Of a stretch of DNA of 64,000 nt, positions 48,702 through 60,005 are shown one piece after another. The notes beneath the pieces are model-generated. The model made no database searches. It saw nothing but the letters and a program-made list of their open reading frames with translations, and had not been told where the DNA came from. The DNA comes from Nectonema munidae (lineage: Eukaryota > Nematomorpha > Nectonematoida > Nectonematidae): NCBI GenBank assembly GCA_030549495.1, contig JAUIRK010000945.1:698001-762000 (forward strand), in the 5' to 3' direction. Both the position numbers and the translations under genes were made by a program. Every line of letters begins with the position of its first letter. Within the stretch, counting starts at the first letter, position 1.

Positions 48702-50501
48702 TCAATGAGAGGCATGGAAATGATGTTTTTGCGCTAGTGTCTTTATTCTAGGCTCGAAATTACTTAAATTTATTCTCAAATCACCTCTTTTCACAATGTC
48801 AAGGCGATTTCTTTGCTTTGTTAAAAGTTTTGAGACAGCACTAAATCCACGTTCGGCCATGTAAGTGGATGGGAAAGCCAGGAAATATATTTTTATTTTA
48901 TCCCATAAGTTTTTATATCTCCGAGGGATTTCAGTTTGTAACCAGAAATCTGAATATGATTTCTTGAATGAGGGCTTCAATTCAGAGTCATTTTTTATGG
49001 TGATTGGTTCATTTTGAATTGAGACGTCGCTCTCATTTGATCAGTCGTAAGTGAATGGATTGAAGACCCAGTCGGGTATTTCCATGTCTATCAGATCTTG
49101 GTACCTTGTCAACATATCAACTTTAAGAAGTTTCAAATGATCACAATAGTTCAAAAGAGCTTCAAACTTGGAAAATTAACAAGATTTCTTCGGCCCATAT
49201 TTGCTCTCATATAATGCAATTTATCTATAAAATTGCAGATTTTTGATTTTGCTATTGATGAGTGTCATACTATCACTTTGTAACTCCAAGTCCATGTTAT
49301 TGAATGTGCAAAATAAATCAGTAAGATATGCGATGTCTTTTTTGTGTAACAAAAGGCCATCACTCAAGTCCTTGCAGTTGATTTGTTGTAAAAATTCTAC
49401 AACAGTATCAAACAAAGTAAAAAAACGCTTCAGACAGTTTCCCCTTGAAAGCCATCTTACTTCAGCATGTTGAAGAAGACGGCCAAACTGTTCATCTTTT
49501 TCTTCACACATTTTACGCAGCATTCAAGAATTCAGCGGTTGGCTCTTTATTTTATTAACTGATTTAATAACAATACTGAGTGAGTTCCATAGTGATGAAC
49601 TCAAGTTTTTAGCCACTAAATGTTGGCGATGAATAACACAATGAATTGTGAAAACATCTGGCACAGCTTTTTTCAAATATGAAAGAAATCCTCTGTGTTT
49701 TCCTGTTAATGCGGGAGCGCCAACAGGCAATGATGTTTGTTAGTGGAATATCTTTTTCTTTGAAAAAACTTTCTACTGCCGAAAAAATAGAACTGCCTCG
49801 AGTATCAATCTCTAATTCTTTAACAAACAGTAGTTCTTGAACTCTGAACGATTGTATCATCTTTAATGAATCGTGCGTAACCTAAAAGAAGTGCCTCATT
49901 GTTTGGTAGAGTGGATTCATCAAGCTGCAAGCCGAATTTTTGTTTCTTAAGAAGATCGCACAAAGCTTCCTCAATATCTTCACCCATTTCGTCGATTCTT
50001 CTTCGAACAGTATCATCGCTAAGAGGAATAGATCTAATAATAGTATGAGGAGAATTATGATGTACTACGGTATTCAAAACTTCTTCTACAACTGGCAAAA
50101 GGAGCTGCCTCCTATTGTATGTGACTTTCCTGATTTAGCTATAAGTCTTGAAATATTGTAATTGAACACACAAGCCCATCATTAGCTTTTTGTCTTTGGC
50201 TCGTCATGAGAGAAGTGATTGATCGTCTTTTGTTGAATTTATTTTTCAAGGCAAGGAAATAAGAAACATCTTTATTCACTTGATTAGGTTGCATTTTTTT
50301 GATATGTTCAGCCAACCTTGATGGCTTCATAGCTTCATTCGAAAATTCTCTTTCACAAATGAGACGCATTGGTTTTTGATTGTTATGAGGGGTTGCGATG
50401 AAGCCGAGTTTTAAATACTCAACAGAGTATTGTCTGAATTTTTTTTTGGTGGGTTTTGGGACATGATGATCTTTGAGGAAAAAAGTTTTTATTGTACACA
50501 A
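48702..50501 (-). pseudogene. Decayed hAT transposase (ZBED/FAM200-like)
   Basis: Minus-strand pieces in order: N-terminal region (50501-50139; SVEYLKLGFIATPHNN, AMKPSRLAEHIKK, where CEREFSN stands in the BED finger area with a Cys lost), core start (50098-49820; LSDDTVRRRIDEM, FGLQLDESTLPNNEALLLGY with the catalytic Asp), 49730-49524 (VGAPALTGKHRGF, then IHCVIHRQHLVAK), 49523-49221 (HAEVRWLSRGNCLKRFF), and hATC (48980-48702; KIYFLAFPSTYMAERGFSAV). Frame changes separate every piece, so the protein is not made. It is a different family from the hAT at 23 kb. Confidence 0.88.
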
Positions 50502-50621
50502 AAGTGTGTCTAAAAATCTAAACAGCGTTAAAAATTACATAAGAAAACTATTTCAATTTTATGTTAAATTCAAAAATTGTTTGAAAATTTTTAACTTGCA
50601 TATTAATCCACTAGTCGTAAT

Positions 50622-51093
50622 CATGGGCGTCGGTAGAAAAAATTTTTAGGGAGAAGCAAAATTTTTTTAAATATAAAAAATGATATGATTTATAAAAAAA
50701 TACATATAAACAGCCACAGCTATGGAAACTGGAGCCAGCCCTCACCCCCTCTCACAAAAATTGTGGGTTCTTTACATCTCCCTATTGACTTTAATTTTTA
50801 TGTGCATATCAAGCGAATATATAGTTTTTCAAGCATACACTTAGAAGTAACTCTACCATAAATCTGAGAATATTGCGAGAAAAGAAACAATACTTATGAA
50901 GTCTGTTGTAAATTCATGGTAGACCCACCTCTAATTTTCATATAGACCCCCGCTAATTTTATTATATGCTCCCGCAAAATAAACATGCTGGCTACGTTAC
51001 TGTATATAAATTGAGTAAATATAATTCCAATCTATTTTACCAGAGGCAGGAGGGAGAAAGAGGGGTCGAGTGCCACCTCTGAGGACGCCCATG
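50622..51093. mobile_element. 472-bp nested element inside the hAT
   Basis: Inverted ends CATGGGCGTC and GACGCCCATG. The flanking 8-mers GTCGTAAT and CTCGTAAC share TCGTAA, consistent with a slightly diverged 8-bp duplication. The ends resemble widespread short hAT-type miniature elements. No coding region was found. Confidence 0.65.
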
Positions 51094-52640
51094 CTCGTAA
51101 CATAGTATTATTTCTTTGATTTGAGTGTTTTCCACAACCAAATAAATGTTTGTATGCAAAGAAATTCAAAAATATGAATATGTTGAAAATTTTATACTGA
51201 ACATAGCTCAACTTTGCAATTACATACTTAAATAACGTTATTATTAAAATAGATAAGCTGACTGGTATTAGTACAGTTAAGTGAAGGTTTATTAAACGAA
51301 TAAAATCGGTTAAATTTTCGGCACATATGCTCAAAAATATTTAAGTACTTGATACAATACAAAAATAAAAAGTTAAATTCATCATGAAAAATTAAAAAAC
51401 TCAAATTATTTTTGGCGACCAAAAACTCCTTTGCTACCAAAAACTAAGGATTTGTGAGAATGTAAGAATGATAAGGAATAAGGCATATAAATTAAAACAA
51501 GCATATGAGAAATAATTTTTTTTGCCATTACTATAAAAAAAACAAACCTCATATTAAAACCAAAAACGTACTAAGAATGGAATTTATGACAAACATCCTT
51601 TTCCATTTGTAAACAATTATCAGAATACTATTTACACTTACATATCAGTTCATCAATTCAATCCATGGAGATTTTATAAATTTATTTCATTTTATTTTCA
51701 TAATTACTATTTACAAATAAGCAATTTTGAAAAATTTATACAAAGTTAGTTTATTCAGATGGGAGTTTGTATTAAAAATAACATGTGCAGTAGTAGAGTT
51801 CATGCATCAAGTTTTTACTTGATGTACAGCACAATAAATCCATTTGAAAAACCTGAAGTTATTAAAATAATAAACTATAGCGAGTTTACTCAACTTGAGT
51901 TATAGCTCCCTATCGATATTTTATAAAATATTGAACAAAAATTAGGATGTTACTTATTGAGAGCAAACACTGAAATATATGTAAGGCAGAAGTATGTGAT
52001 TTTATTTTGTTGTAAGAAATGCAAAACACATGTAATCCAAAGACTTTCAAGAAACAGTTCTAAATAGAAGAAAAGCGATTCGTGTGTAGTTGGTTATGCC
52101 AGATGCTGTAAATGTAACTAAAGTATATATTCATTATTGAGAAAAACGTGATATAAAACACCAGCTATTTAGGCGCATTTTACATATCCAACTAATACAG
52201 AAGCACTTTGATGGAGTTCCCCAACATAAGGGTTCTCATGATACTTGTTTGGGTCACACTATAATGACAAACACATGATAGCAGCAAATAAGTCTTGCAA
52301 AGATAGATTCATCTCTTGCCTTCACACACCAACTTTTTCATCATACCCTTACCACAATAATGCTGATTGATGGCTAGTACTATTAAGTGTACTCTTACCC
52401 TAACACTAACTTTATCAACAGACAAATCAATCTTCGCTTTTGCTAGTTTTGAATGTTGTCATCATGTCTTTCTCATTATACTTTGCTACAAACGAGTATG
52501 ATGAGTAAAATTACCCTAATCTTCGCTTTCCCTTTCATAGAACAATTGCGCATACACATATAGCAGATTTTCAGGATAAATAGTAGAATTATAGGGTTTT
52601 TCAAATGGTTCTTTGCAAACATTTTTTCATATATTTAGTC
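51094..52640. other. 5' non-coding part of the hAT, no gene seen
   Basis: AT-rich sequence upstream (on the minus strand) of the transposase pieces and inside the element. It has no recognisable insert or exon, although its length suggests further unrecognised insertions. Confidence 0.35.
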
Positions 52641-53024
52641 TCTTCAACGCCCCCTTTTTACGTTCAGCGCCCCCTATTCTGAGCCGAGCCTCATAGCGCC
52701 CCCTTTCATTTCGTGAACGCCCCCAAGGGGGCGCTGGGGACCACTTTGAGAAACACTGATCTAGACATACATTACATAGATAGCAGGGGCGCACATCCTC
52801 AAAACTATTGAGGTGGGGGCAAACTTTTTTTTTTTTGAATTTTTAAAATTTGTTTTAAAGGTAAATCGTAAAACAAGTAAAGTAATATGGAAGGTCCACT
52901 ATCAACCCAGATAAGTCTTTTAATGATCTAAAAAATTGAAAATTATTCGTAGAGTGAAAGGCTTTTTTTAGTGTTAGGGTTGAGGCTAGGTTTGCGCAAT
53001 CTTACATCCATACATTTATTTACA

Positions 53025-53120
53025 TATACCCTTTTTGACATTCTTGACACAAACTTTCATATTTATTTGTATTAACACGTCTGACACAAAAAAACATCTA
53101 GGCATACATTACATACGAAT
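53025..53120 (+). repeat. Dispersed repeat 'R', copy 3 (empty site)
   Basis: Same block as at 48440-48542, continuing without interruption from TTGACATTCTTGACACAAAC through CATCTAGGCATACATTACAT. It is a paralogous empty site for the hAT insertion at 48543. Confidence 0.75.
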
Positions 53121-53458
53121 AGATAATGTCTCAAACTCCATCGTAGAACAAGTAAAGTAATAGAGAAAGTCTAGCCACAAGCATAGCAAGTATCTCTATC
53201 ATATAAAATAAAAAATTCAAAATTATTGATTAAGCTTCCCTGATAGATACCATCTAGACATAATATATACAGTATACACACACACATACATACGAATACA
53301 TACATGCATACATCAACACTGAAATACTTAAATCTCAAAAAGAGTGGGTATATAGCCTTCTCATCATTCTTTGTTAATGACACATCATGCTTTTGACGCT
53401 CTTTAACGCCTAGTGTGTACCTTCTTTAGCGTTGTAAATTTTTTCTTTGCCTTCTTCA

Positions 53459-54291
53459 GCTTATTGCGCCGCGCGGACACGACTTGTATCTGTTCGTTCG
53501 TCGTCATCGTTGCTTTTCCCCTCCTTTCCCGCTATTTGTACCGCAAATTCAGGCACATTTACTCTGCTCATCAAGAAATTTTGGACAAAAGACTGCTTGG
53601 CAAACACCTCATTCTCCTAGAGAATTATCCTTACCATATGGATTTTCTACAACGTTGTCAGTACAAACCCACTTTAATTGCGCTGGAAACATTTTTTAAG
53701 ATGACTGGTGTATTATACGCTATGAACTATGAAAGACTTAGATCTGTCTTCCCCCAAAATTTTCAGTACGAATTGGATGCTGAGATTTCCAATAAATTTT
53801 GGAAGTTCTATTACTCCCTTTTTCAAACTACATCGCCTCTAGACCTCATAAAAGAGGAACTCATTTCAATGGAAAATTGTCTTTCGTATCGAAGCTCTTT
53901 CTCTAAAAGCTCTTTCAAGTTCCTGAAACATAAGCTAACCTGCATCTTTCTTCCCGCGCTTGTGTCCTGGGAAAATCCGCAATTCACTCAACCACTCCTT
54001 CATTCCATCAACGACTTCCTAGAAGAAAGTTCAAAAACTGAGCCTTCAGAAGAACAGTTCCGCATTGAGGATTCTTCCCTTAAGGCAGCCATCTTTGCTT
54101 TTTTCCTTCACTTTTTGGTCACCCAAGCTCCACGAAATCGGGAAGAAGCAATGGCATTCCAACAGGAGAACCACTTTATTTTTGACTTTGTCAATGATAT
54201 CGGCTTCAGGTACTGGAAGGGCGCTTTACAAGGAATTTCACAAAATTCGTTGAATTGTGATTATATTCCTTTTCTTCTCAATTCAAAGTGA
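53459..54291 (+). CDS. Unrecognised protein, probable 3' exon
   Basis: The frame is open from 53413 (Met) to a TGA at 54291. A pyrimidine-rich run ending CCTTCTTCAG at 53458 looks like a splice acceptor, so the coding exon probably starts at 53459 and the Met at 53413 may lie in the intron. Either way the product has a hydrophobic segment (ICSFVVIVAFPLLS) followed by a basic patch (RYLYRKFRH). A soluble, helix-rich, acidic-to-neutral region of about 240 residues follows, rich in Phe/Leu/Tyr with LLENYPYHMDFLQRC, LPALVSWENPQF and AFFLHFLVTQAPRNREE. I recognise no family. GC is higher than in the surroundings, and a polyadenylation signal follows 104 bases after the stop, so it is likely a real host gene. 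Confidence 0.65.
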
Positions 54292-54394
54292 ACATATTAA
54301 CTTTTGTCACTTATTCCTGCTTTTTTATTTATTTGTTCTCTTCGATCCAGTTACATGTGTGCTTAATTTTGCGTATTTAGTCTATTTTTTTCTA

Positions 54395-54400
54395 AATAAA
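54395..54400 (+). promoter_or_regulatory. Polyadenylation signal AATAAA
   Basis: AATAAA followed by a T-run, about 100 bases downstream of the stop codon at 54291. This is the expected placement for the mRNA end of the preceding gene. Confidence 0.5.
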
Positions 54401-54839
54401 TTTTTTTTTTAAAAAAATCACTAATCTACATCTCTCAGCTTTTTTTTGAGTCCAATCAGGGAAAGTAAGGATGGAACTTACAAAAATTAGATTTCGACTT
54501 CAAGAACTTAAAAACTTAATAAATTCAACGCCAACTCCATATGTCTTAAAAAACTATTTTTTTCTTTATTTTAAATACTTTAAAAAAATTATTTATTATT
54601 ACTTTAAAAAAATTATTACTTTAAAGAACTCAGACGAGCATAAACTAAACCTGATATAACGCAACTTTTATATAGATACTGCCTAAAACTTTTGAGGACC
54701 AGTTTGATACTGGTCACCGGTGTACCAAGAAATGAACATCGTCCACTTTAAATATATAAAAATTCTGATTGAAAAAAGTCGGTTCGCCTGGAAATACCAC
54801 TAACTTTAAATTCTACCTAATATATTTTCAACACATATA
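54401..54839. other. Spacer with one short frame
   Basis: A frame begins at 54471 (MELTKIRFRLQELKNLINST) after GTAAGG. Its first 30 codons look protein-like and the rest is low-complexity. It could be a first exon, but no donor or partner exon was identified. Confidence 0.25.
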
Positions 54840-54987
54840 GGGGCCGTGAGTAAAGTTGGTTAGATACTGGGTTTCGATAACTCAAGGTCTTGGGTTCGAT
54901 CCCGCATATAGCTTACTTTCCTCATAGTTCCATACAAGTGGTGCAATTGTGCCTTTTCGATGAAAACAGCGCACGTTACCTTTACCT
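54840..54987 (+). mobile_element. tRNA-derived SINE, copy 4
   Basis: GGGGCCGTGAGTAAAGTTGG, A-box-like GGTTAGATACTGGG, B box GGTTCGATCCC, body TCATAGTTCCATACAAGTGG and GCAATTGTGCCTTTTCGATG. A good full-length representative of the family. Confidence 0.88.
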
Positions 54988-55460
54988 ATGATAAATATTT
55001 GGCAAAGTTGAATCAATTTTTAATTCATAAATTTATAATAGAAATGCATTTTAATTATTTTTGTTTTGAAAATCGATGTATTCAACTTGCATAATTAAAT
55101 TTATTTCAATAAAGCAAAATTGATTCAAAACAGTGATTTCCAGAGGGGCCAAATTTCACGCCTGCCTGGTATTTACACATAATTTTTGTGAAAAAATTTT
55201 TAATTAAATTTTTCAACTACATTTCTATAATATATTTTTAATTTACCTTTAGTACTTCATAAAAATTGAAGAAATTGAGTTGAACAATTTGGCAAAAAAA
55301 AAACTATTTAAAATTATAGAATAAGTATTTTTCAATTCAAATAACATTTTCTAAATGATTTATTTATCCTTTTGTTAATTGTGTTTATAAAAACAAAGAA
55401 ACGCTAATAAAGTCATTTATAAAACTAAAATATGGTTAGGCGATTGAAAACAAGATTATT
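54988..55460. other. AT-rich spacer
   Basis: No gene, RNA gene or named repeat seen. Confidence 0.35.
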
Positions 55461-55467
55461 TATGAGT

Positions 55468-55545
55468 CCGCAGATGGTCTAGTGGTAGGAGCGTCGGGTA
55501 TTGATCCAGATGGTCTGGGTTCGATTCCCCATCGTGATTATCATT
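55468..55545 (+). ncRNA. tRNA-like Pol III promoter, probably a second SINE head
   Basis: TGGTCTAGTGGTAGGAG (A-box-like) and GGTTCGATTCCCC (B box) are about 40 bp apart, as in a tRNA. The acceptor stem does not pair (5' GTCCGCA versus 3' CGTGATT) and no clean anticodon arm is seen, so a functional tRNA is unlikely. A tRNA-derived SINE or tRNA pseudogene fits better, and the following sequence (CCACCTGTCCAGCG) may be its body. Confidence 0.5.
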
Positions 55546-56519
55546 ACCACCTGTCCAGCGATGGATTATTATTCTTCCCTATGAATGCCATACCGACAAC
55601 TAAAAAACAAGAAGAGGAATGTTAAATTAACAAAACTCTTCAGAGATTGATTAGTTAGTTTAGTTAATAAATTAATTATTGATTAATTTTGTTTCAGAAA
55701 AGCAAAGATTAAGATGGATTGGTTGCCATGTAAATAGGAGATCCTTACAGCTTACTAAACATTATTATATGCCAATTTGTTGAACATTTCTGCCATTTTA
55801 ATACAATATTTGCAAAAATGAATTAAGAAATCGATTCACCATATGTTCAATTCGGTTTTGAAAGTTAATTTTTAGCACTAAAAAGTGGTTTCGAAAGTTT
55901 TTAAAAAAAAAAGAAGATGGAAGCTTCAAATATCAAAGACTTTTCAGTGTGCAGAAAATACACGAGACGATTATTTCTTCAAAAGTATAGTCCTCAAAGA
56001 GCAAAAAGAAAGTAGTTAGAACAGCTGTCACTCAACAACGAATCTTTTGCAATAGGTTAACATCTTCAAAGAACTAAATATTCTAGATTTGTGGTATTTA
56101 AGTTTGTTATAAGAAGCTTATGAAGTATATAATTTTGAGTTAATTTAGAAAAGTTTTATGATATAAAAGTAAACATAAACCATTTCATCACAGAACCAGA
56201 TTAATGTAATTTGATACAAAAGTACTTTAAAATCAAGAAATCAAAATCATCTTTTTGATGGAACTTACTTTTCTGTATGTGTGAGTTTTTATCTCAAAAT
56301 TTGCTTATCGAAAAATTCTCTTTTTAATGGTAATCATCGTCCTTACTTCTAGGAAACTAAATATGTGGACACATATTCAAGCACATTTTTTTCATTATCA
56401 TTTTTTTCAGCAATTTTTCGAACATATATAGTGACGATCTTTTCTTCTGCTTTTTTAGAGCACATATGTGGAAATGTTCGTTTTGAAGTATTTTTGAAAA
56501 AAAAATAATTTCCTACCTC
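55546..56519. other. Spacer upstream of MOCS2B
   Basis: AT-rich; it probably holds the promoter and 5' UTR of the next gene. No MOCS2A-like small-subunit frame ending in Gly-Gly was found, although animal MOCS2 loci often encode both subunits. Confidence 0.4.
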
Positions 56520-56797
56520 ATGGACTTGAAAAATGACTCAGTTATTTCAATAAAATTTACAAACGAAGAAATCAAGGAAGAAGAAGTGTTTTGTTATGGG
56601 GAATTTAATAGTAAAGAATTTGGAGCTGAGTCCATCTTTGTAGGAAGAATTCGAGAGGATGAAAATAAAAAAGGCTCTAAAGTTACAGGCATATTTTATG
56701 AGATTTACGAAAAAATGGCCTGTAAAGAACTTTACGAAATTTGTTCCGAAATGGACAAATGTTGGGGTGGACTTGGAAGAATTTTCATACGTCACAG
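56520..56797 (+). CDS. MOCS2B: Molybdopterin synthase catalytic subunit, exon 1
   Basis: The large (MoaE-type) subunit transfers sulfur, delivered by the small subunit's C-terminal thiocarboxylate, to precursor Z in cytosolic molybdenum cofactor synthesis. Exon 1 encodes residues 1-92 and two bases of Arg93. GAESIFVGRIREDENKKG matches the family's GA---FVG--R----G core, followed by the YEIYEKMACKELYEIC helix. The exon ends CGTCACAG|GTAACA inside the conserved HR-G motif. The start is the first ATG. The N-terminus is shorter than in vertebrate MOCS2B, which fits the variability of that region. Together with exon 2 it gives a 147-residue protein. Confidence 0.9.
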
Positions 56798-58118
56798 GTA
56801 ACACCACCCATCTTTATACATTTCAAACATCATAAGTTCAGGTGGCTTATGGTTTTCAGTCCTTTTTATACACGTGTCCTTTGCTTTGTTCGATATTCCT
56901 ATCCAAAATTACATTTTCTGCGCAATCTTTCTATTTCCTTTCCTATACATTGTTTGCTTACCTTTTGTAATTTGTGTGTATGCGCGTGTTTTTATCTGTC
57001 TCTCTGTGTCTGACTCCGTGAGTTTGTCTCTAATTTCTTTCTTTAGTTACAAATCGATAAAATTTTTGTGTATCAATGTTTTCGATTGGGTGTAGGAAAA
57101 GATTCGAAATCGTCCTTACTTTTTCTTACTTGTTATCAAAACAAAATGTCCTCTTTAATTTTGAAAGAAAGAAATTTAAATGAATAAGAGACAGCTTTTA
57201 TTTTTTTACCCGATGAGAATATGGAAAGTGCATATCCCTGCAGTGAATGTAGAATTTCAGGGTCTCCCACATACTTTTCCCGAAGACGATTTATTCTTCC
57301 TTACTCGATGACTGGCATGTTGGAGTTGTTCAGAGATGCAAAAAAAGTAAACAAAGAAAAACGTGGCATGGAATTAATTAGGTTTAAGAAATATGTTGAA
57401 ATAATGCAAAATTTTCACGGCAAATGGTAAGAGAGATTTTTGCAGAGCGAACTATATCAACAAATTTTGCACAGCATTAAGAATTTACTATACACGCTGG
57501 ATCAAATACATATTTTTTATAAGTCAAATACTTTTAGTTTGAGAATTCAAAAATACAAAAACAGAAACAAAACTAAAGATACGAATAAAAATCTTGGGCG
57601 TGCGTACGGTTGGTTAGATACTGGGTTTCGATAACTCAAGGTCTTGGGTTCGATCCCGCATCAAGCCTACTTTCTCATAGTTCGATACAAGCGGCGGAAT
57701 TATGCCTTCTCGATGAAAACACCACCTGGTACCTTTACCTCTACCTTACGCCTGGAAAAACGTTAATAACCTGTAACACAAAAGAATCTAAATAAATTTC
57801 TTTCTTTCATTGAAGTTATTAGTTCTTTGGCGATTTATAATTGCGTATAAATCAATTTTTTAGCAAAATTCTCAAGAAACTTACAATACTCTTAAATTGA
57901 CATTTTAAATCGACTTTTTATAATTTAAAAAAAGTCTATTTTCCTTGAGATATTTAAAAAGTAATGATTAGTTTTATGGGATTTTATATTTTTTGAGAAA
58001 CTTTAGTACAACTTTCAAAAGAAGCTTTTATGACTACATTTATTTTTTTCCATGAAAGAAAAAGAGTGTAGTTGTTTATGAGCATTTTCATCTGGATAGC
58101 TTTTCTCCATTTTCGCAG
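56798..58118 (+). other. MOCS2B intron (1.32 kb)
   Basis: GTAACA donor and TTTTCGCAG acceptor, phase 2. It contains a SINE at 57597-57745. A 69-codon frame at 57221-57430 contains a possible exon (57261-57426) with AG and GTAAGAG edges. Including that piece would break the conserved HRIGLVPV joint, so it is not part of the main product. Confidence 0.75.
57597..57745 (+). mobile_element. tRNA-derived SINE, copy 5, in the MOCS2B intron
   Basis: GGGCGTGCGTACGGTTGG, A-box-like GGTTAGATACTGGG, B box GGTTCGATCCC, body TCATAGTTCGATACAAGCGG and CTTCTCGATGAAAACACC, ending in TACCTTTACCTCTACC. Same orientation as the host gene. Confidence 0.88.
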
Positions 58119-58284
58119 AATTGGATTGGTTCCTGTTGGGAAAGTGAGTTTGTTGGTTTGCATTCAATCCAAGCATAGAAACAGTTCTCAAAGCGCTCTT
58201 GCTCACGTGGTCGATGAAATAAAGGCCCGAGTCCCCATATGGAAAAAAGAAATTTACGCGGATCGTTCCTTCAAGTGGCTCTAA
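58119..58284 (+). CDS. MOCS2B: Molybdopterin synthase catalytic subunit, exon 2
   Basis: This exon completes Arg93 and encodes 54 residues: IGLVPVGKVSLLVCI, the SKHR segment with surrounding serines, and HVVDEIKARVPIWKKEIY. The lysines at 135-136 in VPIWKKE correspond to the active-site lysine region of MoaE (Lys119/Lys126 in E. coli). The joint across the intron restores HRIGLVPV exactly as in homologues. That verifies the splice sites. The protein ends shortly after, at FKWL, slightly shorter than the vertebrate C-terminus. The gene looks intact and functional. Confidence 0.92.
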
Positions 58285-59650
58285 TCACACATTCACCCAC
58301 GATTGCCTGTTTTTTGTATCTCCACCAAAATAAACAATTTCGCATTTTCTCATTTTTTGTTCTAACTTGATGTACATGAAATAAGTGTACATTAGTTAGA
58401 CACTCGCTCTTTATGCTGTTAATCGCGGACGCTGTGATAACCTTCTATTCTCCTTCAAATGTGGCATAAACAAAAGTCTCAAACATCCACCCTCAGCAAA
58501 TCTCTAGATCATTGTTTAACCGATTTCATCCCATTTCCAGTCATAACTAACGCAAAAAATCTCTTCTCTTTTTCTGGAATGAAATGGGTTAAAACTGGAG
58601 GTTTTAGAGGTGAAAAGCGGTCAGCAGGCGCTTTAATCGGTAGCTTCGGATACCACAAGCTTCCTATCTTTCGCCAGCAATTCTTCAAAGAGAAAACAAC
58701 TCTACTTTCAAATTAGTCATGACTTAAAAGCATAGCAAAAGATAAATCTTTTGGAATGAAAATACAAAATGGCTGACATCAAGAAAGGTATCTGGTTGTA
58801 AAATTTTTTGGCTTTTAAACAAAAAATACTCGATTGGAAACCTACCAGCTTACGACAAAAAGAAGGATAGGGAAATTAAAAACTAGAAAGAAGAGAAGAA
58901 ACGTGAAAGAAAGCAGAAGTGTGGATTTGCTATCTGAAACATTGCTTAAGTGAAGATAGCTTCTTCCCTCCAAAATTCAAAAATTTTGAGTGTGCACTAT
59001 AGCGCAAAAATGGGGATAATAGTAAAAATAATGATAACAGAAAATTACGAACCTTATTCAGTAAAATTATAGTGGAGTAATAATAATAGACATCAAACTT
59101 TTACGGTATCTCTCCTAGTTCTTAACACACTTCGCAAAAATGCTTCAGACACGCTATTGCTTGTTCTGCACACTGCTTTTGTTCTCAAAATGTTTAGTGT
59201 TCTTGCTTCCATGACTTTTGCACACAGTTGCACACTTTCTCGTGAAATCCCTATCTCCATTTTCGTTAGCAAAGTTAGCAATATTTTGTTTCAGCATTTT
59301 GATGACGTTCAAAGATTAAACAGCACAGAAATAGGATTTTTCCGCATTTTATATAATGATTAGAAGAAATAAGGCACTATTTTGATCATTCAAATGTATT
59401 CCTCAATTTGTATAGAATTAGCTCATAAAGTTTCATTATAACGTATAGAAGAGGAATTTGTTAGTATTAGAGTTAGTGAGGTTGGGTCGAGTGTTATCTC
59501 AATCGTTTCACACATACATACATAGATACACTGGAAGAGTTCAATCTCAAAAACAGCCTTAAAAAGGCCAACCGTTCTTCGACTCCGCGTCCCCCTTTTC
59601 CAGCCTTGTTTGGGATAAAATTTCAAAAATCAATACTCAGAAAGTGAAGG
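58285..59650. other. Spacer between convergent genes
   Basis: A frame at 58459-58716 has near-normal composition at its end (KTGGFRGEKRSAGALIGSFG) after an AG at 58542. Near 58770, ATGGCTGACATCAAGAAAG|GTATCT resembles a first coding exon with donor. Neither could be tied to a known protein. A partial relative of repeat R lies at about 59455-59540. Confidence 0.3.
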
Positions 59651-59654
59651 TTAA

Positions 59655-59660
59655 TTTATT
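59655..59660 (-). promoter_or_regulatory. Polyadenylation signal AATAAA (minus strand)
   Basis: TTTATT on + is AATAAA on -, 51 bases after the stop codon of the collagen-C4-like gene. Suitable as its mRNA end signal. Confidence 0.5.
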
Positions 59661-59710
59661 GATGATATTGACAAAAGTATCAAAATTTTGGAAGGCGCTG
59701 TTTGACAGAA

Positions 59711-60005
59711 TCAAAAGGAACACACAACGCAGTTCACTTCTCTTCCGTTGGGGTACTTCTGGCAATTCAATCCGCCACAATGCGCCTCCACAATGAGTAG
59801 CGTGCTTCCTAGACCCGTTTGGTTTCCGCCACCAGTGTAGATATCCGTTTTGGAATCGACACATATGTACTCGGTTCGCGCGTACAATTCAGTGGAAGCC
59901 ATCAAGAATCCGGAGTACTCCTTTTTCCACTCTTTGGGACAGCTTACGGTTGCTGGCAACATCACGCTGACTGACACAGATGTTGAGTGACAGACGGAGC
60001 ATGCT
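59711..60005 (-). CDS. Short-chain collagen C4-like protein, last exon
   Basis: Encodes the second half of the Cys-rich globular domain found in short-chain (spongin-type) collagen C4-like proteins of sponges, cnidarians and other invertebrates. The order is ACSVCHSTS, then VMLPATVSCPKEWKKEYSGFLMAS, then TEYICVDSKTDIYTGG, then VEAHCGGLNCQKYPNGREVNCVVC. The spaced cysteines and the CP-W--EYSG-LM, EYICVD, CG-L-C---NGRE--CVVC phrases match the family as I know it. The acceptor is TTTTGTAACAG at 60006. The single leading base joins with GC from the upstream exon to give Ala. Likely an extracellular protein. No Gly-X-Y repeats are visible in the window. Confidence 0.8.

Larger units (their letters stand above)
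48543..52758 (-). mobile_element. hAT transposon with perfect 8-bp target duplication
   Basis: Ends CAGTGGTTCTCAAACTTC on the left and, reading inward from the right, CAGTGTTTCTCAAAGTGG, each followed by AGCGCCCCC-type subterminal sequence. ATCTAGAC is duplicated exactly at 48535-48542 and 52759-52766. An empty version of the target occurs in a related repeat at about 53095-53110 (CATCTAGGCATACATTACAT). Length is 4216 bp including a nested 472-bp insert. The transposase is on the minus strand in broken frames. Confidence 0.95.

Noticed and set aside
53484-53699. Alternative 71-codon frame over the unrecognised gene
   Set aside because: Shadow of the longer 53413-54291 frame.
55468-55545. Functional tRNA gene
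   Set aside because: A and B boxes are present, but the acceptor ends do not pair and no convincing anticodon arm could be drawn. It is kept only as a tRNA-like or SINE head.
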